A stretch of DNA of 64,000 nt from Shinella sp. CPCC 101442 (GTDB taxonomy: Bacteria; Pseudomonadota; Alphaproteobacteria; Rhizobiales; Rhizobiaceae), in NCBI RefSeq assembly GCF_024704725.1, contig NZ_JALIQS010000002.1, positions 682,001 to 746,000 of the forward strand, read 5' to 3'. Below the pieces are notes generated by a model. That model saw nothing but the letters and a program-made list of their open reading frames with translations. It was not told the origin of the DNA and searched no databases. Position numbers and translations under genes: made by a program. Shown here piece after piece: positions 25,640 through 34,204 of the stretch; position 1 is the stretch's first letter, and each line of letters opens with the position of its first letter.

Positions 25640-26389
25640 TCAGGTCGGTGGACCAGAGGACGCCTTGAGCAGGCGCGTGATCTCCTCGCCCGTCATGACC
25701 CCGACATCCTTCAACCGCGTAGCGATCGCGATCAGCGCGTCTCGCCGGTTCTCCAGCAGATTTCGGGCCATCGCTTCGGCTTCCATCAGGCGACTGTTGA
25801 CCCGATCCGCGAGCTGCCGGTCGAGACTGAGCTCGTTGATGCTTCCCGCCACGGACCTATAGAGCAACGGCTGATGATCGGAGAAGCCGAGCCGAGTCTC
25901 GGCGGCAACCGCATGTGCCGTTGCCTTGGCCAGATCGCTGTCATCGTATCCACCTGCCCCGGCCACCGCCTCGCCAAAGATCAACAACTCCGCCGTCCGC
26001 CCGGCCAGCATGCAGGCGATGGTTCTCATCAACCAGTCCTGCGTCTGCTGCGACTGGTTATTCTGCCGGCTGACCACCCGCCCCATTCCTCCGATCCCGA
26101 TGCTTGCGGTGACGACCTCGGCGATTTCGGTGTTACAGAACGCGATGGCATGACCGGCTTCATGAATGGCAGTACGCCAGCGCACATCGTCGGAGAGTTT
26201 CACCTGGCCGGCCAGCAAGGCATGCTCAAGATCGCCCCAGGTCAGCGACCGCTGTTGTCGTCTGGTTTTCCGACGAACGTCACGAACAAGTCGTTCGATG
26301 TCGGCTCCGGTGCTGCCGGTTGCCAGCAAGGCCAGCCGTCGAAGATCAGGGGACTGTGCTGTTGCGATCGTGCGGATCGGCTCAGACAT
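25640..26389 (-). CDS. M41 (FtsH-type) peptidase, separate from its ATPase
   Basis: 249 residues from ATG 26389, with an AGAGGAG ribosome site about 8 bases upstream. It overlaps the end of the ATPase gene by 8 bases. Residues about 15-45 (GSTGADIERLVRDVRR) look like the second half of the AAA+ lid of FtsH. Then comes the zinc protease: HEAGH (76-80), and a later Asp in DDSDLAKAT that corresponds to the third zinc ligand of FtsH. No membrane segment. So an FtsH-like protease has been divided between two genes, and the product must assemble with the ATPase upstream. Substrate unknown. Confidence 0.85.
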   Translation of the reverse strand: MSEPIRTIATAQSPDLRRLALLATGSTGADIERLVRDVRRKTRRQQRSLTWGDLEHALLAGQVKLSDDVRWRTAIHEAGHAIAFCNTEIAEVVTASIGIGGMGRVVSRQNNQSQQTQDWLMRTIACMLAGRTAELLIFGEAVAGAGGYDDSDLAKATAHAVAAETRLGFSDHQPLLYRSVAGSINELSLDRQLADRVNSRLMEAEAMARNLLENRRDALIAIATRLKDVGVMTGEEITRLLKASSGPPT

Positions 26390-28415
26390 TGTGGGGAGCT
26401 CCTCTGTTGGATTGGTCGATGACATTGGCATCATGTCCGACAAAGACTTGGCGCTGCCGTGTCGCTTCGATCGTTTTGGGGCTACCAGACGGCGTAGACG
26501 CCAACACACCAGCCAGATCGTCACCGAGATGGTGGGCGAGGATGCCGGCCAGCGCCTCCGTATCCGGCAGGGGGATGGCGACATGCTTTTCAAGACGCCC
26601 GGATCGCAACAGGGCCGGATCGATCTTTTCGGGGAGGTTTGTCGCCGCAACGACGATCACGCCATCGGTCTTCGAGGCTCCATCGAGAAGCTCAAGCAGC
26701 CGGTTGATCAGCGAGCACCAGTAGTCATCATGCTGCTCGCGTCGACTTGCTGATCGGCTTCCGATGTTATCGATTTCATCGATGAATAGGATGACCGGAG
26801 CATTTTCCCGGGCCATCTCGAAGGCCTTGGACATGCGCTTGAGGACGTCACCGAGATAACCGGGCTCAAGCCAGGACGCCACGGACGTCACCAGCAGCGG
26901 AACCTGCAAACTATTGCAGAGTGCGCGCGCATAGGTCGTCTTGCCGGTGCCGGGCGGTCCCGATAGGATCAGTTTCGTACTCATCTCGCTCCAGTCCAGC
27001 CCACCGTCGCGCCAGAGCTGAAGGTCTGCCTTGAGGTCGAGCGCCCAATCCTGTGCCTCGTCATAACCCGAGAGTGTCTCGACCCGTAGCTGACGCAGCT
27101 GGCTGTGTTCCGGATTGACAGGATCAACGGATATGCCTCCGTCCTCCTTCCCAGATGCCTCCGTCGCCTTTTCCGGCTGAACGACATCGATCCCATCCAC
27201 GGATTTGGGTGGGTCATCACCGTCCTTGATCAAGAAACGGCTCTTGACCTTCGGCCGCCCCGACCGATCGCTGCCACGCCCGGAGCCGCGGCCGTCGTCA
27301 TCGTCATCGCCCGACTTGTCGGAGGAGCGTGCCCGTTCGCCGAGGACTTCGAGGATCGACAGGATGTGTTCGAGACCACGTCCAGGGCGAACGGCCAGTG
27401 CTAGCGCATCGATCGAGAGACCCTCAAGATCAAGCGCCATCCTCTCCATTTGCCGCAGCGACTGCTTCGGTGCGATACCGCAACATGTCTGCAGGAGTTC
27501 AGCCATCAGCTCATGATCGAGACCACCGCTCTCGAGCACGAGATCGGCCGTCATGGACACAAAGGGCGGAAGCGCGGTCTTTGTCTCATCGGCAAGAACT
27601 ACGGGCGCTGACTGCTCCAGCAGAACATCCACGAGGAACCGGCTCAACGACCGCTCGACTGCCTTCGGCACATCTGATCCGGCCAGTGTCTTGATCGTCT
27701 TGCGGGTCTTTCGTCGGCGACGATCACCGTAGCCGTCCGAGAGCGGGCTGCTGCGATGGACGTCTTCAAGCTTGGTCCAGTAAGGAATGATCAGGCCGTC
27801 CTCGAGCATGAGACCGAAGCGGCGTTCGAAACGGCCAACCGGCGCTTTGATCAGCACGAAGGCTCCAGGGGTTAGAAGGACGGCTGACAGCGCCGACAGG
27901 TCGGGAACGCTTGAACCAACCGCACGGGCAACCAGCAGAGCAACAGCGACATGGGCGACGCTCGGCGGAGCAAGCTGCTCGCGAAGCAGCGCCAGGAATT
28001 CGCTGGACGCCGATGGTGCATCAGAAGCGCTCGATGCAGCGACGGGTCCCGATTTCGAGCGGCGGCCTGCGGCACGGTCTTCCCGATCGTTCCTGCCTTT
28101 CGCGGCGGAACGAACGGTTCCATGGGGCGGTTCTCCAGGAAGGTCATGGATCAGCACGTCGATTGTCGTCGTCCTGTATGGCGCTTTCCCGAGACGTCGC
28201 ATGATTTCCGCGCGCGCCTTGACCGGATCGACGTCGAGCAATCGCAAGGATTGCTGCGGAACCCGCCAGACCGTGCCCGTCGTCTCATCCCCAGCGACGA
28301 TGAAGTCCGCCTCCAACAATCCGACGACTGAGGCGCGCTCGTAAAGATCGAGGATGGCCAGCCGGCGGATGCGCGCAAGCAGGTAGCGCGTGATACGATC
28401 AGTCAGGGTTTCCAT
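26382..28415 (-). CDS. FtsH-like AAA+ ATPase, partner of the M41 peptidase
   Basis: 677 residues from ATG 28415, with GGAGGAAGG upstream; the start shares one base with the previous stop (TGATG). The first about 440 residues are not recognised and include an acidic/basic low-complexity linker (DDDDDGRGSGRGSDRSGR) and no membrane helices. The AAA+ core follows: LSGPPGTGKTTYARAL (about 482-497), LFIDEIDNIGSRS (about 540-552), and AATNLPEKIDPALLRSGRLE with sensor and arginine-finger regions. The usual AAA+ lid is cut short and continues in the peptidase gene. Expected role: ATP-driven unfolding for the partner protease. Confidence 0.88.
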   Translation of the reverse strand: METLTDRITRYLLARIRRLAILDLYERASVVGLLEADFIVAGDETTGTVWRVPQQSLRLLDVDPVKARAEIMRRLGKAPYRTTTIDVLIHDLPGEPPHGTVRSAAKGRNDREDRAAGRRSKSGPVAASSASDAPSASSEFLALLREQLAPPSVAHVAVALLVARAVGSSVPDLSALSAVLLTPGAFVLIKAPVGRFERRFGLMLEDGLIIPYWTKLEDVHRSSPLSDGYGDRRRRKTRKTIKTLAGSDVPKAVERSLSRFLVDVLLEQSAPVVLADETKTALPPFVSMTADLVLESGGLDHELMAELLQTCCGIAPKQSLRQMERMALDLEGLSIDALALAVRPGRGLEHILSILEVLGERARSSDKSGDDDDDGRGSGRGSDRSGRPKVKSRFLIKDGDDPPKSVDGIDVVQPEKATEASGKEDGGISVDPVNPEHSQLRQLRVETLSGYDEAQDWALDLKADLQLWRDGGLDWSEMSTKLILSGPPGTGKTTYARALCNSLQVPLLVTSVASWLEPGYLGDVLKRMSKAFEMARENAPVILFIDEIDNIGSRSASRREQHDDYWCSLINRLLELLDGASKTDGVIVVAATNLPEKIDPALLRSGRLEKHVAIPLPDTEALAGILAHHLGDDLAGVLASTPSGSPKTIEATRQRQVFVGHDANVIDQSNRGAPHNV

Positions 28416-28834
28416 CACACGCCTTCCTCCGTTCCATGAATACCGCGAGGTGTCGGCATCCCATCGACGGCCAACAGCTTGCGATTGCCCTCGAGCCAGT
28501 CGCGTAACATCAGCGCCGTCGGATCGCGGGCCGCACACAGAGTGAGGAGTTGCTCACGGAAGATTTTCGGGACGCTGGTCATGGCGATACCCTTGCGCCT
28601 GACAAAGCCGATCACGACCTGGGTGACGATTGCCGGATCGGGCAAGGCAGCGGGCGTTGCCGCGCACATGGCCATGGCCTGAGGAATGGCTTGTGACATG
28701 GAAGTCACCGCGCAGCTCGTCGCCTCTTGCAACTTCGCCAGTCGCTTCAGCCGGCTGGATGGCTTCGGCGTCGAAGGCATCTTGTGCGCAGGGTTGTTGG
28801 GGAAAGGGATCACGTTGGAAGGGTGTCGGCTCAT
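28415..28834 (-). CDS. Unknown small protein of the split FtsH operon
   Basis: 139 residues from ATG 28834, with GGAGA about 6 bases upstream. The N-terminal about 30 residues are polar and basic with a PFPNNPAHK segment; the remainder is helical, with an Ala/Met-rich middle. No known motif seen. The stop overlaps the ATPase start by one base, so translation is coupled and the protein likely acts with the ATPase-protease, for example as an adaptor or substrate (inference). Confidence 0.7.
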   Translation of the reverse strand: MSRHPSNVIPFPNNPAHKMPSTPKPSSRLKRLAKLQEATSCAVTSMSQAIPQAMAMCAATPAALPDPAIVTQVVIGFVRRKGIAMTSVPKIFREQLLTLCAARDPTALMLRDWLEGNRKLLAVDGMPTPRGIHGTEEGV

Positions 28835-28915
28835 GACAGACGTCTCCTGTCGCCGAACAGGAGGGTTCGGCGCGAACGAATGGAACAGAATGCGGAAAGG
28901 AGCGTCGCGGGCCGG

Positions 28916-29818
28916 TCAGCCCGTGCCGGTCCGTGGAATACGGGCAAAGCCGACACGGACTTGGCCACGACCGGCGGGCTGATGGACCTCTGTGATCGAG
29001 CCGGCGTCGCAAGTCTCGCTTCCGTTGGCGTCTGCGATGTCCGCCGAGGCACCCCAGCGACCCGGCTCCTTAGGCCCGGCAATGGAATTCCGAGCCAGTT
29101 TCCAGTTCTCGTCGATCCGGCCATGGAAGCGTTCGCGCAGCATGCCGATCGCCTTCCCCGCACCGCCGACCTCTACGAGATGATCAAGATCGCTCAGCGG
29201 CCAGACGCCGCCAGCAACGTCGGCGCGCTGGTTTTCCGCGTTAAGGATGACGACGCGGACTTCTTCGGCCACCAGCCGATGATGGTCGCGGTAGAGGAGA
29301 TCGGGAACGACGAGCGCCGCCGCCAGCATGCGGCTCTTCAGCTCGTTGATCCGCGACACTTCGTATGAGCCGAGGCTGCGCTTGACGTCGATAACGTGGG
29401 CGAGCTTGGTATTCCGGTTCACGACGATCAGGTCCGGCGTATACGTTTTGCGCCCGCCGGTGTCGGCGTCAAGCGTCAGCGATCGAAAGTGTTTCGGATC
29501 GTTTTTCTCGACCAGCTCGAGCGCGGTCTTCGTGACCGGCAGCCGCAGATTTTGCGTCAGCACCACGAGGTCCGGGTTCAGGTCGGCGATGATACCGATG
29601 CCGCGCTCGAGCAGCCTCCCTTCCTGGATGGGAATGGCGCGCAGGATTGCCGCGGCTTCAGAGACACCGCCGGCAAGCGCCTTGGAAAGAGCGACGGCGG
29701 AGAAGGGCTGCGACGAAAGTTCGTCGATGAGGACGTCGAAACGGGACTGAAGGGTGTCGAGATCGACGGCATGCGGATAGGCTGGCGCGCCAGGCGCACC
29801 GGAAAGAATGGTCGTCAT
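28916..29818 (-). CDS. Probable PD-(D/E)XK nuclease-fold protein, first gene of the split FtsH operon
   Basis: 300 residues from ATG 29818, with AGGAG ahead. Around residues 130-155 there is YTPDLIVVNRN followed by HVIDVKRSLGSYE, matching the PD ... (D/E)-x-K pattern of restriction-type nucleases with D-V-K as the catalytic pair. The rest is not recognised. An 81-bp gap separates it from the next gene, so one transcript is likely. Palindrome site 4 lies 63 bp upstream and may control the operon. A nuclease co-expressed with an ATP-dependent protease would suit a defence or island-maintenance role, but that is inference. Confidence 0.65.
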   Translation of the reverse strand: MTTILSGAPGAPAYPHAVDLDTLQSRFDVLIDELSSQPFSAVALSKALAGGVSEAAAILRAIPIQEGRLLERGIGIIADLNPDLVVLTQNLRLPVTKTALELVEKNDPKHFRSLTLDADTGGRKTYTPDLIVVNRNTKLAHVIDVKRSLGSYEVSRINELKSRMLAAALVVPDLLYRDHHRLVAEEVRVVILNAENQRADVAGGVWPLSDLDHLVEVGGAGKAIGMLRERFHGRIDENWKLARNSIAGPKEPGRWGASADIADANGSETCDAGSITEVHQPAGRGQVRVGFARIPRTGTG

Positions 29819-29880
29819 GATATTGCTCCTGTTGACGGAGGCGACCGGCCGGCAAACTTCAGGCGCACGGCGTCCGATGC

Positions 29881-29893
29881 GGAAATGATTTCC
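29881..29893. promoter_or_regulatory. Palindrome GGAAATGATTTCC, site 4
   Basis: Perfect 13-bp palindrome 63 bp upstream of the ATG at 29818. The flanks ATGC on the left and CCC on the right are shared with site 1 (minus reading). It places this operon in the same possible regulon as the nuclease operon. Confidence 0.5.
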
Positions 29894-29953
29894 CCGTCCG
29901 GTGGCCGGCTGGCTTCAAACGAAGCCGTGTCCGAAGTCAGGGATGATCAACCG

Positions 29954-30094
29954 TTAGAATCTGTCGAGTGCCAGTCCGAAGGCGCACGGGATCGCGAAGC
30001 ACGCCAACCGGCGCCGCGGCGACGCACGATCGTCAACAGGATCAGGAGACGAGAAAGCTTCCCGTTCGGAGGCGAAGCAGATATGGGTCGACAT
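29954..30094 (-). CDS. Possible 46-residue protein
   Basis: ATG 30094 has AAGGA about 10 bases upstream. The product is Ser/Pro/Arg-rich with an RASPRRRLACFAIPCAFGLAL stretch near the end. There is no known family and no strong coding signature. It lies in a 535-bp gap (29819-30353) that otherwise shows only palindrome site 4 and a terminator. It may be spurious. Confidence 0.25.
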   Translation of the reverse strand: MSTHICFASEREAFSSPDPVDDRASPRRRLACFAIPCAFGLALDRF

Positions 30095-30301
30095 AGCCCA
30101 ATTCCTTAGAACACAAGGTTGCGGGTCAGGCCCTCGTTCGGTGTTCCACCACCGGCGGGGGCCGCTAAGTGTCTGCAGATATTCGTTTTCTGCTGACCCT
30201 GTCGACTTAGCCCGGAGAATTGTGTCCGGCAAGCCGGCAAGAACACTTCCGGAACGACAGAGCTCCGGTATGGTTAACGGGACACGCGGCGACCAGCGGA
30301 C

Positions 30302-30326
30302 AAAAAATAGCCCCGCGCGAGCGGGG
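30302..30326 (-). terminator. Rho-independent terminator of the DUF3102-like gene
   Basis: The stem CCCCGC-GCGA-GCGGGG (30311-30326) is followed on the minus strand by CTATTTTTTG. It lies 28 bp past the stop of the gene ending at 30354. Confidence 0.8.
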
Positions 30327-30353
30327 CCATGGGTGTCGTCTTTGCCGGGATCG

Positions 30354-31442
30354 TTACGCCGCGACCGCCGAGGGTACGGAACGGCGCTCCCGGGATTTTC
30401 CGACCGATGACGCCTGCGCGATCATCCCATTGAACACGCTGTTGATGCGAGCCAGCGTCGCCTCTTCTCCCCTTTGCACCCGGTCGCTGGCCTCTGCCGG
30501 TTCCTGTGACGCAAGGTCATCACCCGCATCGGCGCTCTCTATTTCCTCCTCCGTCGAGGTAAGCGCCTCCCCATGGACCACGAAGCGTAACGCCGGAATG
30601 ACTTCGTCCTGAAGCCAGCTGACAAACTCGGTCCGATCCGGCCAGTCGTCAGCGCCGCCCATACGGTGAAGCAATGCCTGTACCGTGCGCCATGCGCTGC
30701 CTTCGGGCAGACGCGCAGGCCGCCAGTTCACATGTGAAACCATTTCCACCTTCATCGGCGCGGCGATGCTGTTGAGAAGATCGTGGGCGTGACGGCAATC
30801 GTACACAATCGCATCCTGGAGCAGCCCCTTCTTCACCGCCCTGCCTCTGGCGATCGGCTCCATGGCCTTCTCAACTCGCTTGAGGACTGCGGACATTAGC
30901 CCGTGGAACTCAGTAACGTCCTGCGTGATCTTCAACTCGGCAGCCTTACGCAAGCCGGCGAGGCCGCCAACATTGAGAGCATCGTTGGTGGTAGCGACCT
31001 TTCGCTTTGCCTCGACGCCCACCGTCGCCTTGACCTGAGCCACAGTCAGTTGTTCGCCAGCCTCGATCGCCGAGATGACCCGTTCGACCTCCGGCTGTTC
31101 GGCGTAGGCCAGCACGAACAGGACCGTCGGAGCAACCGCCGCTGCCTCGAGCCGCTCTTTATAGTCCGCCAGGTTCGCCTGGACTGCCATGTAGTTGCGG
31201 CCGGTCTTCGGCGTGAACTTGCACACCGCCTTTATCCATGCGCCCAGCGCCTTGTCCGGGAGAATGGACTTTGCGCGCACGAGGTAGCCGCCGATCTCGA
31301 AGGCCTGCGCTGTCGTCCGGCGTCCGAGCGACTGGAACGCGTCCCGTAGCCACTTCAGTTCGTCCTCCTGGGCAGGGGTGATGGTCGGCCCCGGCTTGGT
31401 CTGGGCAACAGCCTCCCTCTTCTTATGGGTGTATTTTGCCAT
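30354..31442 (-). CDS. DUF3102-like protein
   Basis: 362 residues from ATG 31442, with GGAGA about 9 bases upstream. Residues about 30-100 (RTTAQAFEIGGYLVRAKSIL ... WIKAVCKFTPKTGRNYMAV) fit the DUF3102 pattern, a helical domain found in phage and plasmid proteins that includes an HTH-like element related to ParB/KorB-type DNA-binding proteins. The remaining part is unassigned and its end is charged. Located beside the integrase with its own terminator, it may be a DNA-binding regulator or maintenance factor of the island (inference). Confidence 0.65.
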   Translation of the reverse strand: MAKYTHKKREAVAQTKPGPTITPAQEDELKWLRDAFQSLGRRTTAQAFEIGGYLVRAKSILPDKALGAWIKAVCKFTPKTGRNYMAVQANLADYKERLEAAAVAPTVLFVLAYAEQPEVERVISAIEAGEQLTVAQVKATVGVEAKRKVATTNDALNVGGLAGLRKAAELKITQDVTEFHGLMSAVLKRVEKAMEPIARGRAVKKGLLQDAIVYDCRHAHDLLNSIAAPMKVEMVSHVNWRPARLPEGSAWRTVQALLHRMGGADDWPDRTEFVSWLQDEVIPALRFVVHGEALTSTEEEIESADAGDDLASQEPAEASDRVQRGEEATLARINSVFNGMIAQASSVGKSRERRSVPSAVAA

Positions 31443-31687
31443 TCGTTTCTTGTCTCCGTTTTCATCCGGTCTTCATCAGCGACCGTGAGATAATGGTGAC
31501 ACGAATTTCAAAAACGCGTTACAACCGAGATTACTAACATTCTGTAATTTAAAGATTTTTCTCTATATATAAGAGTTTTCCGCCATTTGCCGCGCTGGAT
31601 TCCTCAATGAATTCAACGCGGCGAAATTTTTTAGTTCGCATTTTAATTGCGTGATTACTAATTCAATTTTTGATTGATTCAAATCTC
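31443..31687. other. AT-rich intergenic region next to the integrase
   Basis: 245 bp, visibly AT-rich, between the integrase stop and the start of the DUF3102-like gene. It must carry that gene's promoter. It contains a TATATATA run (about 31563-31571) and an imperfect inverted repeat (31589-31602 with 31609-31622) followed by a T-run on the plus strand. No gene or known RNA recognised. Confidence 0.5.
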
Positions 31688-33745
31688 TCACGTCGCAGTT
31701 TTCTTGGTTCGTGCCGGTCGGGAAGAATGCGTCAGGACTGACTCGATCGGTCGGATCGGATGAGCTTTCAAATGCGCGGTCGGTAAAGGCAATGTTGACA
31801 GTGCATCGGCCATGACACGCAGCCGCGCCGGATCGGTGTAACGTCCCTCATTCACACCCTCGTTGGTGTGCCCCAGGATGTCCTTTCGGTACTCCTCCCG
31901 AATGCCGGCCTGCTTCATTTCATTGTTGCACCAATGGCGCAGCGAATGCAGGACCTTCCCATCATCCTTGGCCTTGGGCAGCGCTGTCGATCGTATTTTT
32001 TGCCAGCTGTCATCAAACACGTCCCCCATCGGCGTCGTAGGGGATGCAGCCTTCAGTTCGGGGAACAACAGGACGTGACCGCGATTGCGAAGCTCATCGA
32101 CGTATTCAAGGAACCCGAGGCGAAGCAGCTCTGGGTGGATGGGCACGCGCCGCTTCGATTGAGCGTTTTTCAGCTTGCGGACGGAGTTTTCCTCAATGCG
32201 GATGCACGGAAGCTCAAAATGGGTCTCGACCTCATCGAGGAGCAAGCCACACATCTCTTCACGACGAGTTCCGACGTAGATCGCCAGCAACGGAACCCAA
32301 TAGGCCGCGTCATGGAAGATTTCGTCTCCGCCGCCGAAGCGCTCGTCGAAGTTACTCGACCCCTCCCACACTGGCAGCGAGAAAATGGTCTGCAGTTCCT
32401 CGGTTGAGAAACGTCCACGCTCGTTTCTGACGTCGCCCTTCCTTTTGGTTCGCAGGCCGGAAACGCCCTCGAAATTCCCGAATGGAAATCCGGCGTGTTT
32501 GCAGATGTCCACGATGTTGCCCATTTGGGTCATGTAGCGATTTATCGTCGCGGGCGACAAGCCAACCTCCTCGGGCGGCAACGTCGTGGCACGAGCCAGA
32601 AGTTCGCTCAGGGGCATGACATGGTCGTTCGGCGACTTTCCGTGATTTTTCGGCATCTTGAATAGCATGCTTCGGAATTCCGAGATGTTTCGCTGCCTCA
32701 ATCGTGCCGGCTGGTCGTGTCCGACGAATCGAACCAACAACTTGGCAATACTCACGTGTTGCTTAATCATCTTGTGTCGCCATTCTTTGGTTGCGACCCG
32801 TTCCTCCGCTGCCAGTTGGACGATTTCGACAAGTCCCTTGTCCGAATCCTGCAGTTCCAGTTCCGCTTCATCCTCATCGTCGAGATCGAATTCATCCTCG
32901 GTTTCAACCGGAGGGGCGGCAACCGCGATCGTACGAACCGATGCAGGCACCTTATCAAGAGGTGTGTTAGGTTGCGAAAACGACGGTACCGTTCGACTTC
33001 CAAACGGCGCTACCGACGTTCGCTGCGATATGGATTGAGACGAAGCAACGTGCGATACAGCCGTCGCTGCGGCATCGCCGACAAGCGCCGCATTCAGGAG
33101 GGCAATATCATCAGGTCGGACGCCGGACCATCGCCGTTCGGTATTGAGCAACGCTGCCGACATACCACGCAAGCAAAGCTGCTCTGCTTGGAGGATGTGC
33201 GTTTCCACCGGCGCGATGTTGTGGTCCTTGAGGATAGCCTCCAACTGCCGGCGACCGATTTGGCCAAATCCATTGGAACTGAGGAACCCCATTGTCTCAC
33301 GAACGCCGTGGATCATCTCGTCATCAAGTCCGGCAGCGCGCATTTGGCGCTCTTCGTCGGGACCAACCCTTGCATTAATCCCTTGGGCGGCGAACAGGCG
33401 CAACGCCCAGCCGCTCTGAATTTCCGTTAACCGCTTACTTGCTGCGTCGACGCCTGTTCTGGAACCGGCCGCCATCATCGCATCCAGATGGAAGCTGTGC
33501 TGCTTGGCGGCATGTATGAGGATTTTCTTTGCGTCTTCCGGCGATATCATCTTTTGTCTCAGGCTGGGCAGGAGACGATGGCTTGCAAGCGTCACCTCCG
33601 GAGCGACGACCCGCGCCCGTTCCAGTTCCTTGGTGTGCAGGCTGATTTCGAGCCTCACCCAAGCATGGACACCTGTTCCAAGTGGTAAACGCCGTCGCCA
33701 CCAGTAGACCGAACCGCGCTTGTAGACGTGTTGAATCGTTGCCAT
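31688..33745 (-). CDS. Tyrosine recombinase (integrase) of the island
   Basis: 685 residues, larger than usual integrases (about 400). The catalytic set is complete in the C-terminal third: Arg in GTRREEMCGL, Lys in NAQSKRRVPIHPELL, HSLRHW, then LGHTNEG with the nucleophile Tyr in EGRYTDP. The N-terminal half includes the arm-binding type start (YKRGSVYWWRRRLP) and a long middle region with an acidic run (EDEFDLDDEDEAELEL) not typical of phage integrases. The gene start is 166 bp from the tRNA-Gln 3' end, with the four GACAG repeats in between. No excisionase is recognised nearby. Confidence 0.92.
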   Translation of the reverse strand: MATIQHVYKRGSVYWWRRRLPLGTGVHAWVRLEISLHTKELERARVVAPEVTLASHRLLPSLRQKMISPEDAKKILIHAAKQHSFHLDAMMAAGSRTGVDAASKRLTEIQSGWALRLFAAQGINARVGPDEERQMRAAGLDDEMIHGVRETMGFLSSNGFGQIGRRQLEAILKDHNIAPVETHILQAEQLCLRGMSAALLNTERRWSGVRPDDIALLNAALVGDAAATAVSHVASSQSISQRTSVAPFGSRTVPSFSQPNTPLDKVPASVRTIAVAAPPVETEDEFDLDDEDEAELELQDSDKGLVEIVQLAAEERVATKEWRHKMIKQHVSIAKLLVRFVGHDQPARLRQRNISEFRSMLFKMPKNHGKSPNDHVMPLSELLARATTLPPEEVGLSPATINRYMTQMGNIVDICKHAGFPFGNFEGVSGLRTKRKGDVRNERGRFSTEELQTIFSLPVWEGSSNFDERFGGGDEIFHDAAYWVPLLAIYVGTRREEMCGLLLDEVETHFELPCIRIEENSVRKLKNAQSKRRVPIHPELLRLGFLEYVDELRNRGHVLLFPELKAASPTTPMGDVFDDSWQKIRSTALPKAKDDGKVLHSLRHWCNNEMKQAGIREEYRKDILGHTNEGVNEGRYTDPARLRVMADALSTLPLPTAHLKAHPIRPIESVLTHSSRPARTKKTAT

Positions 33746-33791
33746 GCTAAACCCTTTCCTAAGAGGGTGAGCAGGACCTGGGTCGCCTTCC

Positions 33792-33843
33792 CGTGAGACA
33801 GCTGTGTACGACAGTCGTGTAAGACAGTCCGGTACGACAGTGC
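33792..33843 (+). repeat. Four tandem 13-bp GACAG units at the island junction
   Basis: GACAG occurs at 33797, 33810, 33823 and 33836, exactly 13 bp apart. The three right-hand units share a longer consensus close to TGTACGACAGTCG. They lie between the integrase start and the tRNA 3' end, where arm-type binding sites for an integrase or its regulator are expected. Confidence 0.7.
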
Positions 33844-33911
33844 CTCGAATTCGATTCCCAGCTAACTCGGACGTGCTGAGAAACCGTGATTATGGCTTGA
33901 AAAGAGAAACT

Positions 33912-33986
33912 TGGCTGGGGCGCCAGGATTCGAACCTGGGAATGCCGGTACCAAAAACCGGTGCCTTACCGCTTGGCGACGCCCCA
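33912..33986 (-). tRNA. tRNA-Gln (anticodon UUG)
   Basis: The minus-strand sequence starts TGGGGCGTCGCCAAGCGGTA and ends GCGCCCCAGCCA with an encoded CCA. The acceptor stem TGGGGCG pairs with CGCCCCA. The anticodon loop reads TTTTGGT with TTG as anticodon, and the T-loop GGTTCGAATCC is intact. The 3' end faces the integrase, so the gene was used as integration site and restored by the island end. Confidence 0.97.
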
Positions 33987-34204
33987 ACATGGCGGGAGCC
34001 TGATTAGCAAAGGGCGCGGGGGTGGACAATGGTTATTCTGCCTTCTGCAACTAAATTCTCGCCGCCTCGCGGATTTGGTGGGCAAGGCTGCTTGGTGCTT
34101 GGCAGGCGGAACGGTGGCGGATAGGGTCGCTCTATCACCGTCTTTGGGTGGCCTGCGGCCTGTTTGACAGGCCGGCGGACCCGCCGTTCTCACAAGGAGC
34201 CATG

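Larger units (their letters stand above)
1..33911. mobile_element. Genomic island arm inserted at tRNA-Gln, rich in defence genes
   Basis: A tyrosine recombinase gene ends its island side against the 3' end of a tRNA-Gln gene, which is the usual layout of an island integrated at a tRNA. Everything to the left is accessory in type (Zorya, restriction-modification, nucleases, orphan proteins), whereas everything to the right is housekeeping. Base composition also changes: parts of the island, such as 31443-31687 and the centre of the methyltransferase gene, are clearly poorer in GC than the right half. No conjugation, relaxase or phage structural genes are seen, and I did not notice a second copy of the tRNA 3' end. 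The left end is therefore probably outside the window. Element class (ICE, IME or simple island) cannot be decided here. Confidence 0.85.

Noticed and set aside
25640-26650. Extended peptidase frame suggesting a programmed frameshift with the ATPase gene
   Set aside because: The upstream extension is not protein-like, no correctly phased slippery heptamer was found, and the ATG at 26389 has a good ribosome site. Re-initiation explains the arrangement.
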